From Papio anubis (Eukaryota > Chordata > Mammalia > Primates > Cercopithecidae), in assembly GCF_008728515.1 (NCBI RefSeq), contig NC_044996.1, forward strand, positions 102,555,287-102,619,286: a DNA stretch of 64,000 nucleotides, read 5' to 3'. The first letter of the stretch is position 1, and each line of letters starts with the position of its first letter. The position numbers were made by a program, and so were the translations under genes. The notes below the pieces were generated by a model. It had not been told where the DNA came from, ran no database searches, and saw nothing but the letters and a program-made list of their open reading frames with translations. Positions 22,283 to 33,010 of this stretch are shown one piece after another.

Positions 22283-22377
22283 CTGGAAGATATAAACTTG
22301 CAGACATATTAGGCTTTCGGTATGTCAAGACAAAGTGGCTTAATAGCTAAGAGGAGTGTTCTCATAAGAACATGGAA
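22283..22377 (-). repeat. 95-bp inverted templated insert in L1
   Basis: L1 sequence runs normally to GGAACCTCTATACT, then switches to 95 bases that are the reverse complement of 20902-20996 (90 of 95 identical, no gap), then returns to L1 with TATAGCTGTAGTAATC. Around ten L1 bases appear to have been replaced. The shared word CTG at the left junction is possible microhomology. There is no poly(A) and no target duplication, so this is not retrotransposition. Confidence 0.95.
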
Positions 22378-23876
22378 TATAGCTGTAGTAATCTATATTC
22401 CCACCAACAGTGTACTGGCATTTCCCTTTCCCTGCATCTTCAATAGCATTTGTTATATATATATTTGTCTTTTTGATAATAGCCATTTTGACTGGGGTGA
22501 GATTTTATCCCATTGTGATTTTGATTTGCATTTTCCTGATGATTAGTGATACTGAGCATATTTTCCATATACCTGTTGGCAATTTGTATATCTTCTTTGG
22601 TTAAATGTCTATTCAGATTACTGTCCATTTTCAAATTGGATTATTTGTTTGATTGTTTTTTGGCTATTGAGTTATTTGAGTTTCTTTTACATTCTGGTTA
22701 TTAATCCTTTGTCAGATGGATAGTTTGCAAATATTTCCTGCCATTTTATGGGTTGTTTCTTCACTTTGTTTACTGTTTCCTTTGCTGTGCAGATGCTTTT
22801 TAGCTTGATGCAATCCTATTTATCTATTTTTGCTTTTGCTATTTGTGCTTTTGAGGTCTTACCCAAAATATATTCATCTAGGCCAATGCCCTGGATAATT
22901 TCCTCAATGTTTTTTCTCAAGTAGTTTTATAGTTTTAAGTCTTAAATCTAATTTTTAATCCATTTTGATTTGATTCTTTTATGTGGTGAGAGATAGGGGC
23001 CTAGTTTTATTTTTCTGTATATGGATATCCAGTTTTCCTAGCACAATTTATTGAAGAGACTGTCTTTTCCCCAATGAATGTTCTTAATGCTTTTGCTGAA
23101 AAACTATAAATGCATGGAATTGTTTCTAGGTTTTCTATTCTGTTCCATTGGTCTACATGCCTGTTTTTTTATGCTAGTACCATCTTATTTTGGTTACGTC
23201 AGCTTTGTAGAATATTTTGAAGTCTGGTAGTGTAATGCCTTCAGCTTTGTTCTATTAGCTCAGGATTGCTTTGCCTATTTAGGTTTTTTTTTGTGTGTGT
23301 GATTCCATACAAATTGTAGCATTGTATTTTCTTCTGTGCTGTTAAGAATGTAATTGATATTGTGATATGAATTGCATTGAATCTGTAGATCACTTAGGAT
23401 ACTATGGATATTTTCATAATATTAACTCTTCAGTCCATGAACACAGGATATCTAAATTTTTTTGGTGTCCTTTTTCAATTTCTTTCATCAGAATTTTATA
23501 GTTTTCATTGTAGGAATCTTTTACCTCTTTGGGTAAATTTATCCTAGGTATTTTTGTAGCTATTGTAAGTGAAATTTCTTTCTTGATTTCTTTTTCAGAA
23601 TGCTCACTGATGGTGTACAAAAATGCAACTGATTTTTGTATATTGATTTGTATCCTGCAACTTTACTGAATTTATCAGTTCTTTTTTGTGGATTCTTTAG
23701 TTTTTTCTAAATATAGGATCATTTCATCTGTGAATAAGGATGATTTGACTTCTTTCTTTCCAGTTTGGATGCCCTTTATTTCTTTCTCTTGCCTAATTGC
23801 TCTGGCTAGAAATTCCATTACTATGTTGAATAAAAGCAGTTAAAGTGGGCATCTTTGTCTTAGTCCAGATCTTAGA

Positions 23877-24140
23877 CTAAAGGCTTTTATTTTTTTCTCT
23901 GTTTACTATGATGTTATTTGTGGGATTGTCATATATGGCCTTTATTGTTTTGAGGTATGTTCCTTCTATACTCGGTTTGTTAAGAGTTTTTAGCATGAAG
24001 GTATAACTTTTATTGAATGCTTTTTGAACATCTATTGAAATGATGATATGGTTTTTGTTCTTGATTTTGTTAATATGATGTACCACATTTATTGATTTGC
24101 ACATGTTGAGCCATCCTTGCAACACTGGGATTAATCTCAC
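23877..24140 (-). pseudogene. L1 ORF2 reverse transcriptase remnant
   Basis: The open segment reads through ISIDVQKAFNK, equivalent to the L1 reverse transcriptase box that normally ends AFDK; the aspartate is changed to asparagine here. The upstream boundary is caused by the nested L1 insertion starting at 24165. The reverse transcriptase continues on the far side of that insert at 24646-24966. Confidence 0.85.
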
Positions 24141-24164
24141 ATAATCATGATCAATGATCTTTTT

Positions 24165-24494
24165 CTAAACAATTTCAATAGCTTTAAATGTACGGTGTTT
24201 TTCAATTACATGGATGAGTTGTATAGTGATGAAGTCTGGGCTTTTAGTGTACCTGTCACCCAAATAATGTACATTGACCTAACAGGTGACTTTTTGTCCC
24301 TCACCTACCTCCAATTCTCCTGCTTCTGAGTCTCCAGTGTCCATTAAACTACTCTGTATGCCTTTGCATACCCATAGTTTAGCTCCCACTTGTAAGTGAG
24401 AACATACAGTATTTGGTTCTCCATTTGAACAATGGTCTCCAGTTCCATCAAAGTTGCTGCAAAATATATTTCATTACTTTTTATGGCCAAGTAC
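24165..24494 (-). mobile_element. L1 3' end nested in the older L1
   Basis: The insert contains L1 3' UTR landmarks in minus orientation: CACCCAAATAATGTACATTG, CATAGTTTAGCTCCCACTTG and TCCATCAAAGTTGCTGC. It is flanked by AATGATCTTTTT (24153-24164) and AATAATCTTTTT (24495-24506), a 12-bp duplication with one mismatch. Host ORF2 sequence resumes immediately after. It is a strongly 5'-truncated copy. Confidence 0.85.
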
Positions 24495-24645
24495 AATAAT
24501 CTTTTTAATGTGTTGTTTAATTCTGTTTGCTAGCTTTTTTTGAGGATTTTTGTGTCTACATTCATTAGGGATATTGCCTTGTAGTTCTTGTTGTTGCTGT
24601 TGTTGTGTCCTTGTCTACTTTTGATATCAGTGTAATGTTAGCCTC

Positions 24646-24966
24646 CTAGAATGAGTTTGAAAGCATTTCTTCCTCATCTTCTTCTTCTTCCTCTTCTTCA
24701 TTTTTGAAATAGTTTGAGTACAATTGGTATTTTTCTTTAAATGCTTGGTAAGACTCAGCAGTGAAGTCATCAGGTCCTGGGATTTTCCTTGATGGGAGAC
24801 ATTTTACTAGTGCTTTGATCTCATTATTTGTTATTGGTTTGTTCTGATATTCTATTTCTTCATGATTCAATCTTGGTAGGTTGTATATGTTCAGGAATTT
24901 ATTCATTTCTTCTCTGTTTTCCAATTTGTTGGAATATCCTTGTTGGTAATACATTTTAATGATCAT
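24646..24966 (-). pseudogene. L1 ORF2 reverse transcriptase N-terminal remnant
   Basis: The segment carries NLPRLNHEEIEYQNKPIT and KIPGPDDFTAE, the standard lead-in to the L1 reverse transcriptase domain. It ends in a run of glutamates encoded by a (CTT)n stretch at 24669-24701, after which the frame is lost. It belongs to the 21568-28405 element. Confidence 0.85.
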
Positions 24967-27900
24967 CTGTATTTCTGTGGTATCAGTTGTAATGTCTCCT
25001 TTTTGTCTCTGCTTTCATTTATTTTGGTCTTCTCTCCTTTTTCTTAGTTTAGTTAAAGGTTTGTCAACTCTTCTTATTTTTGAATAACCAACTATCATTT
25101 CATTAATCTTAGCCTAAATTTCATTTATTTCTGCTCTGATCTTTATTATTTATTTTCATCTACTAATTTCTGGTTTGGTTTATTCTTGCTCTCTTAGTTC
25201 CTTGAGATGCATCATTAGGTTGTTTATTTGAAGTCTTTCTACTTTTTGGATTTAGGCAGTTATTGCTATAAATTCACCTCTTAGAACTGCTTTTGCTATA
25301 TCCTATAGATTTTTGCTATATTCTGTTTCTATTTTCATTTTTCTCAAGGAATTTTTAAATTTCCTTTTAAATTTCTTTATTGATCCATTTATGGTTCAGG
25401 AGCATTTTTTTTTTAAATTTGCATGCAGTTTTAGTTTCCAATGTTCCTTCTGTTACTGATTTCTAATTTTATTTCATTGTGGTCAGAAAAGATATTTGAC
25501 ATGATATCAATTTAAAAAAATTATTAAGACTTGTCTTGTGACCTAACATATGGTTTATCCTCAAAAATGTTTCATATACTGTTGAGGAAAATATGTATTT
25601 TGTAGCTGCTGAATGGAATGTGTATAAATATCTATTAGGTTCATTTGGTCTAGAGTGCAGTCTAACTCTGAATTTATTTCTTGGTTGTCTTTCTAGATGA
25701 TCTGTCCGTCACTGAAAGTGAGGTGGTGATATCCCCTACTGTTATTGTATTGTAGCTAATCTCTCTTTTTAGGTCTATTAATATTTATTTTATATATTTG
25801 GTTAATTCAGGGTTGAGTGTATATATATGTAAAATTGTATATCTCTTGCTATATTGATCCCGTTATCATTATATAATGGCCTTCTTTGTCTTTTTTTTTT
25901 TGCCATTCTTGATTTAAACTCTATTTAAAAAAAAAAAGAGCTACTAGTAAAAGATCTATTCTTGCTCTATTTTTGTATCCATTTGATTGCAATATCTTTT
26001 TCATCCTTCACTTTTTCTATCCCTTCCCTTTCTGTATATGTCTTTATAGGTGAAGTCAGTTTCTTGTAGACAGTATGTATTTGGTTCTTGTTTTTTAAAA
26101 TTCACTCAACCACTCTATTTATTCTAATTGAAGAATTTCATCCATTTACATTCAATGATATTGATAGATAAGGATTTACTACTGCCATTTGGATAGTTAT
26201 TTTCTTTTCTTTTCTTTTTTTTAATCATTTCTCCATTTCTGTCTTTCTGTTTTCCTGTTCTTAAGTGTTTTTCTCTAGCAGTATGTTTTGATGCTGTATT
26301 ATTTGTTTATAGTGCATCTATTACAGGATTTTGTTTGTGGTTACCATGAGGTTTAAAAACTATCTTATAGTTAAAACACGTTATTTTAAACTGATAATGA
26401 CTTAACTTTAATGACAAGGAAAATAAAGGTAACAAAAGCAACCTCTACACTCTAACATCATCCCCCTCCCACAGACACACAGTTTGAGTTATGGATGTTT
26501 CAGTTTACGTCTTTTTATATTGTCTATCTCTTAACTAACTGTTGTAGTTGATTTTATAGTTTTTTTCTTTTAGTTTTCACACTTAAGATACATGTGGTTT
26601 ACTTACTCCAAATACAGTATTAGCATATTGTTAACTTGTTTTCTTTCCTTTACTAGTGAGTTTAATACCATCTTTTTTGTTGTTGTTGTTAGACAGGCAT
26701 GTCCATTTTTTTTTTTCAGATTGAAGAGCCTCCTTTAACATTCCTTATAAGACAGATCTGGTGTTGATGAATTATCCAGCTTTTGTTTGTTTGGGAACAT
26801 CTTCATCTCTTTTTCCTGTTTGAAGAAAAGCTTTGCTGGGAATGGCATTGTTTTTTGTCAGTTTTTTTCTTTCAGCTCTTTGAAAATAGCATCCTGCTTT
26901 CTCATGGCCTTCAAAGTTTCTGCTGAGATGTCCTCTAAAAGCCATATTGGGGCTTCATTGAATGTGATATGTATTTTATTCTCTTGTTGCTTTGAGTATT
27001 CTTTTATTGTCTTTGATTATTGCTAATTTGAGTATAATGTGTTTTGGAAATTTTCTCTTTGGGCTGAATTTAATTGGTGACCTTTGAGATTTCTGTATCT
27101 GAATGTTGTCATCTTTGTCCCTTTTCAGCCATTGTTTCCTCAAATATGCTTTCTAGGTCTTTTTCTCTCCCATCTTCTTTAGGAATTTCTATTATATGGA
27201 GGTTAGTTTACTTGATGGTGTTCCATAATTCTCATAGGCCTTCTCCATTCTTTTTTACTCCTTTTTTTTTTTTTTTTTGCTCTTCTGATTGCGTAATTTC
27301 GTATATTCTGTCTTCAAGCTCACTTATACTTTCCTCTGTTTGATCAAGTCTTCTGTTGAAGCTTTCAAATAAGTTTTCAGTTGAGTTTTTGTATCCAGCA
27401 TTTCTAAAATTTCTATTTTTTTAATTCTAAGATTTCTATTTGATTTATATTACTTTAACAAATCTCATTTTGTTCCTGGATTGTTTTCCAAATTTCTTTT
27501 AGTTCTCTATCTGTATTTTCTCATGATTCCCTGAATTTCTTCAAGAGGATCAATCTGAACTTTTTGTCTGACAATTCATAGATCTTCAATTTTTCTGGAT
27601 CCATTGCTGGAACTTTGTTGGCTTCTCTTGATAGTGTTATAGTTATCTGAGTTTTCACAATCTGTGTGTCTTTACATTGATGCCTACACATTTGAAGAGA
27701 CAGCCACCTCTTCTAGTGTATGCAGTTGTACGTTGGTGATGTTAGACCTTTACTGATTAACATCAGAACGTAAGTGATGGCCTGGTGATTCTTCCCATTC
27801 TGGAGAGAACTTATAGTGAGCACCAGAACTAAACACTACATTGGAACTAACTGGTTATCCTTCTTTCGTTTCCTGCTCTAGGGAAGACTTATAGTGAGCA

Positions 27901-28405
27901 TTAGAAGGCACATGTTGCCCTAGAACTATATTGCTGCCCTGCCATTGTTTCCTAGTTTTGGAAGGACTTAAGCAGGTATCAGAACTTAATGTTGACCTTT
28001 TAACTATTTCCAGATCAGTGATAGGCTCTGTATGAGCACCTTTATGGGAAACTCTGGCCAGGGATTTAGGCCCTCTAGTGAACTGTGACCCCTGGAGTGC
28101 TATGGTGCCAGTCTGTCTCTTCAATGTGGCACCCTGCCAACCAGAGTTCAGAGGAATTGCCAAGATCTGTGTTTCAGTCACTGTGATCAGCTCTCCTCTC
28201 TGGTCCCCAATTTGCCCCTAGTGGTTCAATTCTCCTGCAACTCCCAGGGGTTCTTGTGGTACAGGATTGGAGTGGGCTTCCTGTGAATATCCCCAGACTG
28301 GTGGGGAGACAGAATGTCCACCTCCAATTTCCTCCTCTCATCTTGGAAACCATGGGTCTAGGGAAATTCTCTGTGAGTGATGTTATACCACATTGGGGGA
28401 GGGGG

Positions 28406-28560
28406 CTGTGCTTCAGTTTTTGAATCTGTGAAATGAGAATAACAAGAATATTGGACTTTTGGAATATTTTATGAAGTCTGAGTAAAATAATATTTATAAG
28501 GTACTTAGCACAATGCCTGGCACAAAGTAAGTACTTCATAAAACAATTATTCTTGTTATT
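28406..28560 (+). mobile_element. MIR, right part
   Basis: CTTCAGTTTTTGAATCTGTG, then AGGTACTTAGCACAATGCCT and CACAAAGTAAGTACTTCATA complete the MIR that began at 21480. AATAACAAGAATA (28438-28450) is the exact reverse complement of 28548-28560, which may be chance given the element's own ATT-rich ends. Confidence 0.8.
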
Positions 28561-28947
28561 ATTGTTTTGGTTAATAAGAGCAATGAGTGGGAGGTATATT
28601 GCATAAACCCTCTGAGGAGGTAGACTATGGAGACACATGAAGGTCCTGATATAGTATTGGGAATTTATTTTAATTTTTTATTTTATTTTAGGTCACTAAA
28701 AGTTTCTTAAACATACATGTTTGACACATGCCTTAGTTTTCTGACATTTCCTTCTAGTTACTGGGGGAAGGGGTAATGTTAGAGGTTTAAGTTACTATTC
28801 ATTCCTCTCCCATCTGAGATTCTGCTTGTTCAAGCATGCACACAAAGGTCAGAAGTCAGATGGGGCCTAATAGGACTTTATTAATAGCTTGATGGTTGAT
28901 CCCAAAATATCCCAATACAGGGCTAACAGCTAAACTCTGTATTTAAG
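28561..28947. other. Unassigned DNA
   Basis: AT-rich with a (TTTTA)n-like patch near 28668-28690; no element or gene recognised. Confidence 0.4.
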
Positions 28948-28959
28948 AATCTGATTTGG

Positions 28960-30208
28960 CAACCTCATTAAAAAGTAGGCAAAGGACATGAAAAAACACT
29001 TCTCAAAAGAAGGTATACATGCAGCCAGCAAACATATGAAAAAAAGATCAACATCACTGATCATTACAGAAATGCAAATCAAAACCACAATGAGATACCA
29101 TCTCACACCGTCAAAATGACAATTAAAAGTAAAAAAACAACAGCTGCTGGTGAGGTTATGGAGAAAAAGGAATGCTTTCACACTGTTGGTGGTAGTGTAA
29201 ATTAGTTCAACCATTGTGAAAGACAGTGTGGCAATTCCTCAAAGACCTAGAGGCAGAAATACTATTCAACCCAGCAATCCCATTATTGGGTATATACTCA
29301 AAGGAATATAAATCATTCTATTATAAAGTTACATGCACACATATGTTCATTGCAGCACTATTCACAATAACAAAGATATAGAATCAACCTAATTGCCCAT
29401 CAATGATAGACTGGATAAAGAAAATGTGGTAGATATATACCATGGAATACTATGCAGCCTTAAAATTGAATGAGATCATGTCCTCTCTAGGGACATATAT
29501 GAAGCTGGAGGCCATTATTCTTGACAAACTAACACAAGAACAGAAAACCAAGTACCATATGTGTATCCATTCTCACGCTGCTCTAAGGCCATACCTGAGA
29601 TTGAGTAATTTATAAAGGAAAGAAGTTAATTGACTCACAGTTCTGCAGGGCTGGGGAGACCTCAGGAAACTTATTATCATGGTGAAAGGTGAAACAAACA
29701 CATCCTTCTTCACAAGGTGGCCACAGAGAGAATAACGAGAGCCAAGGGAAGGGGGAAGCCCCTTCTAAAACCATCAGGTCTCGTGAAAAATTACTAACAC
29801 GAGAACAGCATGGGGGAAACTGCCCCCATGATTCAATTACCTTCTCAATTACCAGTGGGTTCCCTCCCACAACACATGGGGATTATGGGAACTACAACTG
29901 AAGATGAGATTTGGTTGGGGACACAGCCAAATCATATCAACGTGTTCTCGCTTATAATTTGGAGCTAAATGATGAAAACACATGGACACATAGTGGGGAA
30001 AAACACACAGTGGGGTCTGTCAGAGGGTAGGGGGTGGGAGGAGAGAGAGGATCGGGAAGAATAGCTAATGAATACTGGGTTTAATACCTGGGTGATGGGA
30101 TGCTCTGTGCAGCAAATCACCATGGCACATGTTTACCTATGTAACGAACCTGCACATCCTGCACATATACCCCTGAACTTAAAATAAGAGTTGGAATTTT
30201 TTTTTTTA
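28960..30208 (+). mobile_element. 5'-truncated L1 (L1PA-like) 3' end
   Basis: Plus-strand L1 running from late ORF2 (AAACCACAATGAGATACCAT, CATTGCAGCACTATTCACAA, TACTATGCAGCCTTAAAA) through the 3' UTR (ACCATGGCACATGTTTACCT, CCCCTGAACTTAAAATAA). The 12-bp word AATCTGATTTGG flanks it exactly at 28948-28959 and 30209-30220. A THE1-like LTR is inserted at 29562-29939. The element ends in AATTTTTTTTTTTAAA instead of the expected poly(A). Confidence 0.92.
29562..29939 (-). mobile_element. THE1-like solo LTR inside L1
   Basis: On the plus strand it runs from TGTATCCATTCTCACGCTGC to CAGCCAAATCATATCA, with AATTTATAAAGGAAAGAAGT, CTTATTATCATGGTGAAAGG and GGTTCCCTCCCACAACACA between. That is a THE1/MST LTR in reverse, and the 378-bp length fits THE1. 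Five-base flanks ATATG and ACGTG are both one change from ACATG, the expected L1 sequence, so they fit a decayed 5-bp target duplication. No internal sequence is left. Confidence 0.9.
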
Positions 30209-30220
30209 AATCTGATTTGG

Positions 30221-31753
30221 ACTCGAGGATAAAAGGAAACTTTCTGATCCTCAACCTAAATCTTGATCTTGAGACCCCCTCCCAACTCAGGTGATCCTAC
30301 AGATATATGAATGGCCCTGCAGTGTAGACTTAGGTTCATTAATCTAACCAGGTACTTGGTCAAGCACTCTGGAGCAGCCTCACACACCCAATAGCAGTAG
30401 CCAAAGAATATTCTGCCTAATTTCTTCATTTCAAAGAGGCAAGAAGTCAAGGGTACCTATCAAGTCCCCACCCAGAAGTGAAAGCACAAGCAAAAACCAA
30501 ACAAACAACTTTTCTAATGGGGTTTTAAATTTTCTGTATCAAATTTTAACTTCCAAGAACTCTCTTATTTTTACATTTTTAATATATCATTTTGTTTATG
30601 TTTCATGGATGAAATAGTTTCTCATCACTTTTAGGATAATAATTATAGGTTTTTATTTCTCTTTTAAGTTTTCTTCTACTTCCTATATTGTCTGTTTCTT
30701 CTAAATTCTTTCTTTCTGTTTGTTTTTGTCTGTTTTTCAAATTTCAGATTTTGTTCACTTGCCTGGTGATGATATTGGTGAGGCAAGGAAGAAGAACTAG
30801 AAAAATTCCACAGGCAATGGCAGAAAGAAAGAGCAAGGGGAATATATAGATGAAATCTAGCAGAATGGGATAAGTGTGGGATAAGAAATAAGTTTTAGTG
30901 GAGAGCAGTAGATGTGAGAGTGCTGCTCCCTGACTGATGTATTTGGATATCAGGGTGGCAGATCCATTAGAGGTACAAATTGAATGTCAAGAGAAAGAGA
31001 AGTTTGGCTTGGCAGAAGGGCTGTTGTCATAATGGCAGTGGATTCAAGTCTCAATGTATCATGATGAGTAAAAGAGGGCCAGCAAGATGAAGTTGAGCTA
31101 GGATCATTTCTAACATTTAGGTATGGACTGGAGAACCTTACCCAGAGGCTGCAGAGACCCTGTTGGGGAGTTCATGGCACAGGGCTCAGGAGGTCTAACC
31201 TGGCAGATGAGGCATGAAAGGCAAAACTTCCAGAAAACTGAAAGTCAATGACACAGGATTTAGGTAGAGTCATTTAGAGCCTCTTTCTACCTCCATCAGG
31301 GTCTAATCAGTGACCAAGGAGAGGGGACAAAGTCTTTAAGAAAGAAAATTAGCAAAGGTAAGGTCTCCACATAAGAGGTATGAGGCCCCTACACAAGAGG
31401 AAATCTTGATATGAACAGTTTCCCCAAAGAGACCACGGAGAAGAATTAACATAAAAGCACATTCCTACACACTGGGTCATTTCTGGCTGGGAGGAGCCAG
31501 GGAGTACTGAACATTGTCTCAAGTCTATGCGGGGTAAGGGAAACAAATGTCCAGCCCCAGCCTGAGCTCACTCCCATTATAAGCTGGATATCTTGGCTTG
31601 CTCAGATTTGACTCAGAAAACAAGCTGGACCTGGGCCAAGAAATAAGGCCCATCAATAAATCTAGTTCTAAGAACTGAGGAAGGCAAAAGCAGGTGAAAT
31701 AAGCCAGCAGGCTTACATCAGAATCTTGACTGCAGGGGCAGGGCCAGGTGAAC
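30221..31753. other. Unassigned DNA
   Basis: No repeat or gene recognised. It includes a purine-rich stretch (30780-31020) with many AGAAAGAG-type words. Confidence 0.4.
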
Positions 31754-31863
31754 CAGTGGCTTTTAAACCTCACTGTGCATCAAAATCACCTGGAGAGCTT
31801 GTACTAAAAGTTTCCCAGACCCCACGTGCAAAGGTGTAGATTGTATTAACCTGCGTAAGAGCC
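31754..31863 (+). mobile_element. MER5A-like hAT element, left part
   Basis: CAGTGGCTTTTAAACCTCAC, GTGCATCAAAATCACCTGG and GAGCTTGTACTAAAAG match MER5A from its terminal inverted repeat inwards. The other end lies at 32643-32688, beyond an L1M fragment. Confidence 0.8.
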
Positions 31864-32642
31864 AAGCATATTTATTTATTTAATAAACTTTTTTCTTTTA
31901 GAACAGCTTTAGATTGATAGAATTATTGAAAAAAATAGTACAGGGAGTTCCTATATACCCCACATCCTGCTTATTATTATTCCCTATTATTAACATCTTA
32001 TGTTAGTATGGGATACTTGGGATAATTATGAACCAATATTGATACATTATTATTGACTAATATCCATGCTTTACTCAGATTTTCTCGATTTTTACCCAGT
32101 GTTCTTTTTCTGTATCAGGATCCCACCCAGGATATCACATTATATTTAGTTGTCATGTCTCCTTAGGCTCCTCTTGATTGTGACAGTTTCTCATACTTTC
32201 CTTGTTTTTGATGACCTTGACAGTTTTGAAGATTGCTGATTAGGTATTTTCTAGACTGTCCCTTAATTGGGAGTTTTCTGATGTCTTTCTCATGATTAAA
32301 TTTGAGTTATAGATTTTGGAGAGAAAGATCATAGGGGTAAAGTGCCATTTTTATCACATTTCACTGGCACATGTTATCAACATATCTTATCGCTGTTGAG
32401 ATCCTTGATCACCTGGCTGAGGTTTGGCAGGTTTCTTCATTGGATACTTACCCCGCTTTCCATATTGTACCCTTTGGAAGAAAGTCACACAATGGGCAGC
32501 CCACAATTGGAGTGGAAAGTTATGCTCCACCTCTTGAAGGTAGAGGGTCCACTACATTTTTTATCTTATATATATCTTATCTTAAATATACAAAACATAA
32601 TACTTATCATGTTAACAATTTTAGATTTTATAACATATTTTT
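31864..32642 (-). mobile_element. Old L1M 3' UTR fragment
   Basis: TCATGTCTCCTTAGGCTCCT, CCCTTAATTGGGAGTTTTCT, GGTAAAGTGCCATTTTTATC, GATCACCTGGCTGAGGTTTG and GTTATGCTCCACCTCTTGA are standard landmarks of an L1MC/L1ME-type 3' UTR read in reverse. It separates the two halves of a MER5A. AAGCATATTT at the left and AACATATTTT at the right may be the decayed target duplication. The last 80 bases (32560-32642) fit the family less well. Confidence 0.8.
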
Positions 32643-32688
32643 TAAGTTTCCCAATAATTCTAATGTGCACCCAGGCTTGAGAACTACT
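32643..32688 (+). mobile_element. MER5A-like element, right part
   Basis: AAGTTTCCCAATAATTCTAA and CCAGGCTTGAGAACTACTTA complete the element begun at 31754, ending in its terminal repeat. Confidence 0.65.
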
Positions 32689-32929
32689 TAGATTCGTAGA
32701 GGGTGAGGACAATGGAGAGATACTAAGGTGTTCAGAACCCCACGGAACATTAGACTGGATGTTGATATCTTTAGTGGGTGGCTTGTGGTGTCACACTGAC
32801 CCTCCTAACTCTCCGCCCCTTCTTGCAGCTGCTATAGGCTTGTCTGTGCAGGTGGCTGCTGGAGAGGGATGGAGATCCTAGTCAAAGCGGGAACTCACAA
32901 TAAATAAGTAGAGAAAGAAACCTCATCTC
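32689..32929. other. Unassigned DNA
   Basis: No recognised element. A pyrimidine tract followed by CTTGCAG at 32823-32829 resembles a splice acceptor by chance; there is no open exon after it. Confidence 0.35.
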
Positions 32930-33010
32930 CACATCTTTGTATCTCCCACAGCCTCGAACACAGTGCTTGGCACAGAATACAAGAGACAGTTTATTAATCA
33001 GGGGAAATGC
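32930..33010 (+). mobile_element. L2 3' end fragment
   Basis: TTTGTATCTCCCACAGCCTC, ACACAGTGCTTGGCACAGAA and AGACAGTTTATTAATCA follow the L2 3' terminus. Confidence 0.55.

Larger units (their letters stand above)
21568..28405 (-). mobile_element. Near-complete LINE-1 (L1MA/L1MB-like)
   Basis: A minus-strand L1 of about 6.8 kb. The 3' UTR (GATATTTTGATACATGCG, ACAATGTGTAAGGATCA) starts near 21570. ORF2 remnants run to about 26.1 kb, ORF1 remnants to about 27.4 kb, and a GC-richer 5' UTR ends near 28405. It lies inside a MIR: CTGTGCCTGTTTTC at 21552 and CTGTGCTTCAGTTTT at 28406 look like a diverged target duplication from the same MIR segment. Two later events lie inside it: an L1 3' end at 24165-24494 and a 95-bp inverted templated insert at 22283-22377. 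All frames are broken. Confidence 0.85.

Noticed and set aside
20902..22377. The inverted 95-bp pair as terminal inverted repeats of a DNA transposon
   Set aside because: The interval holds a MIR piece and the 3' end of an L1, one copy lies within L1 ORF2-side sequence, and there is no target duplication outside the pair.
28174..28638. Minus-strand 154-codon frame, among the longest in the window
   Set aside because: It crosses the end of an L1 5' UTR and the flanking MIR, and has no domain or composition suggestive of a gene.
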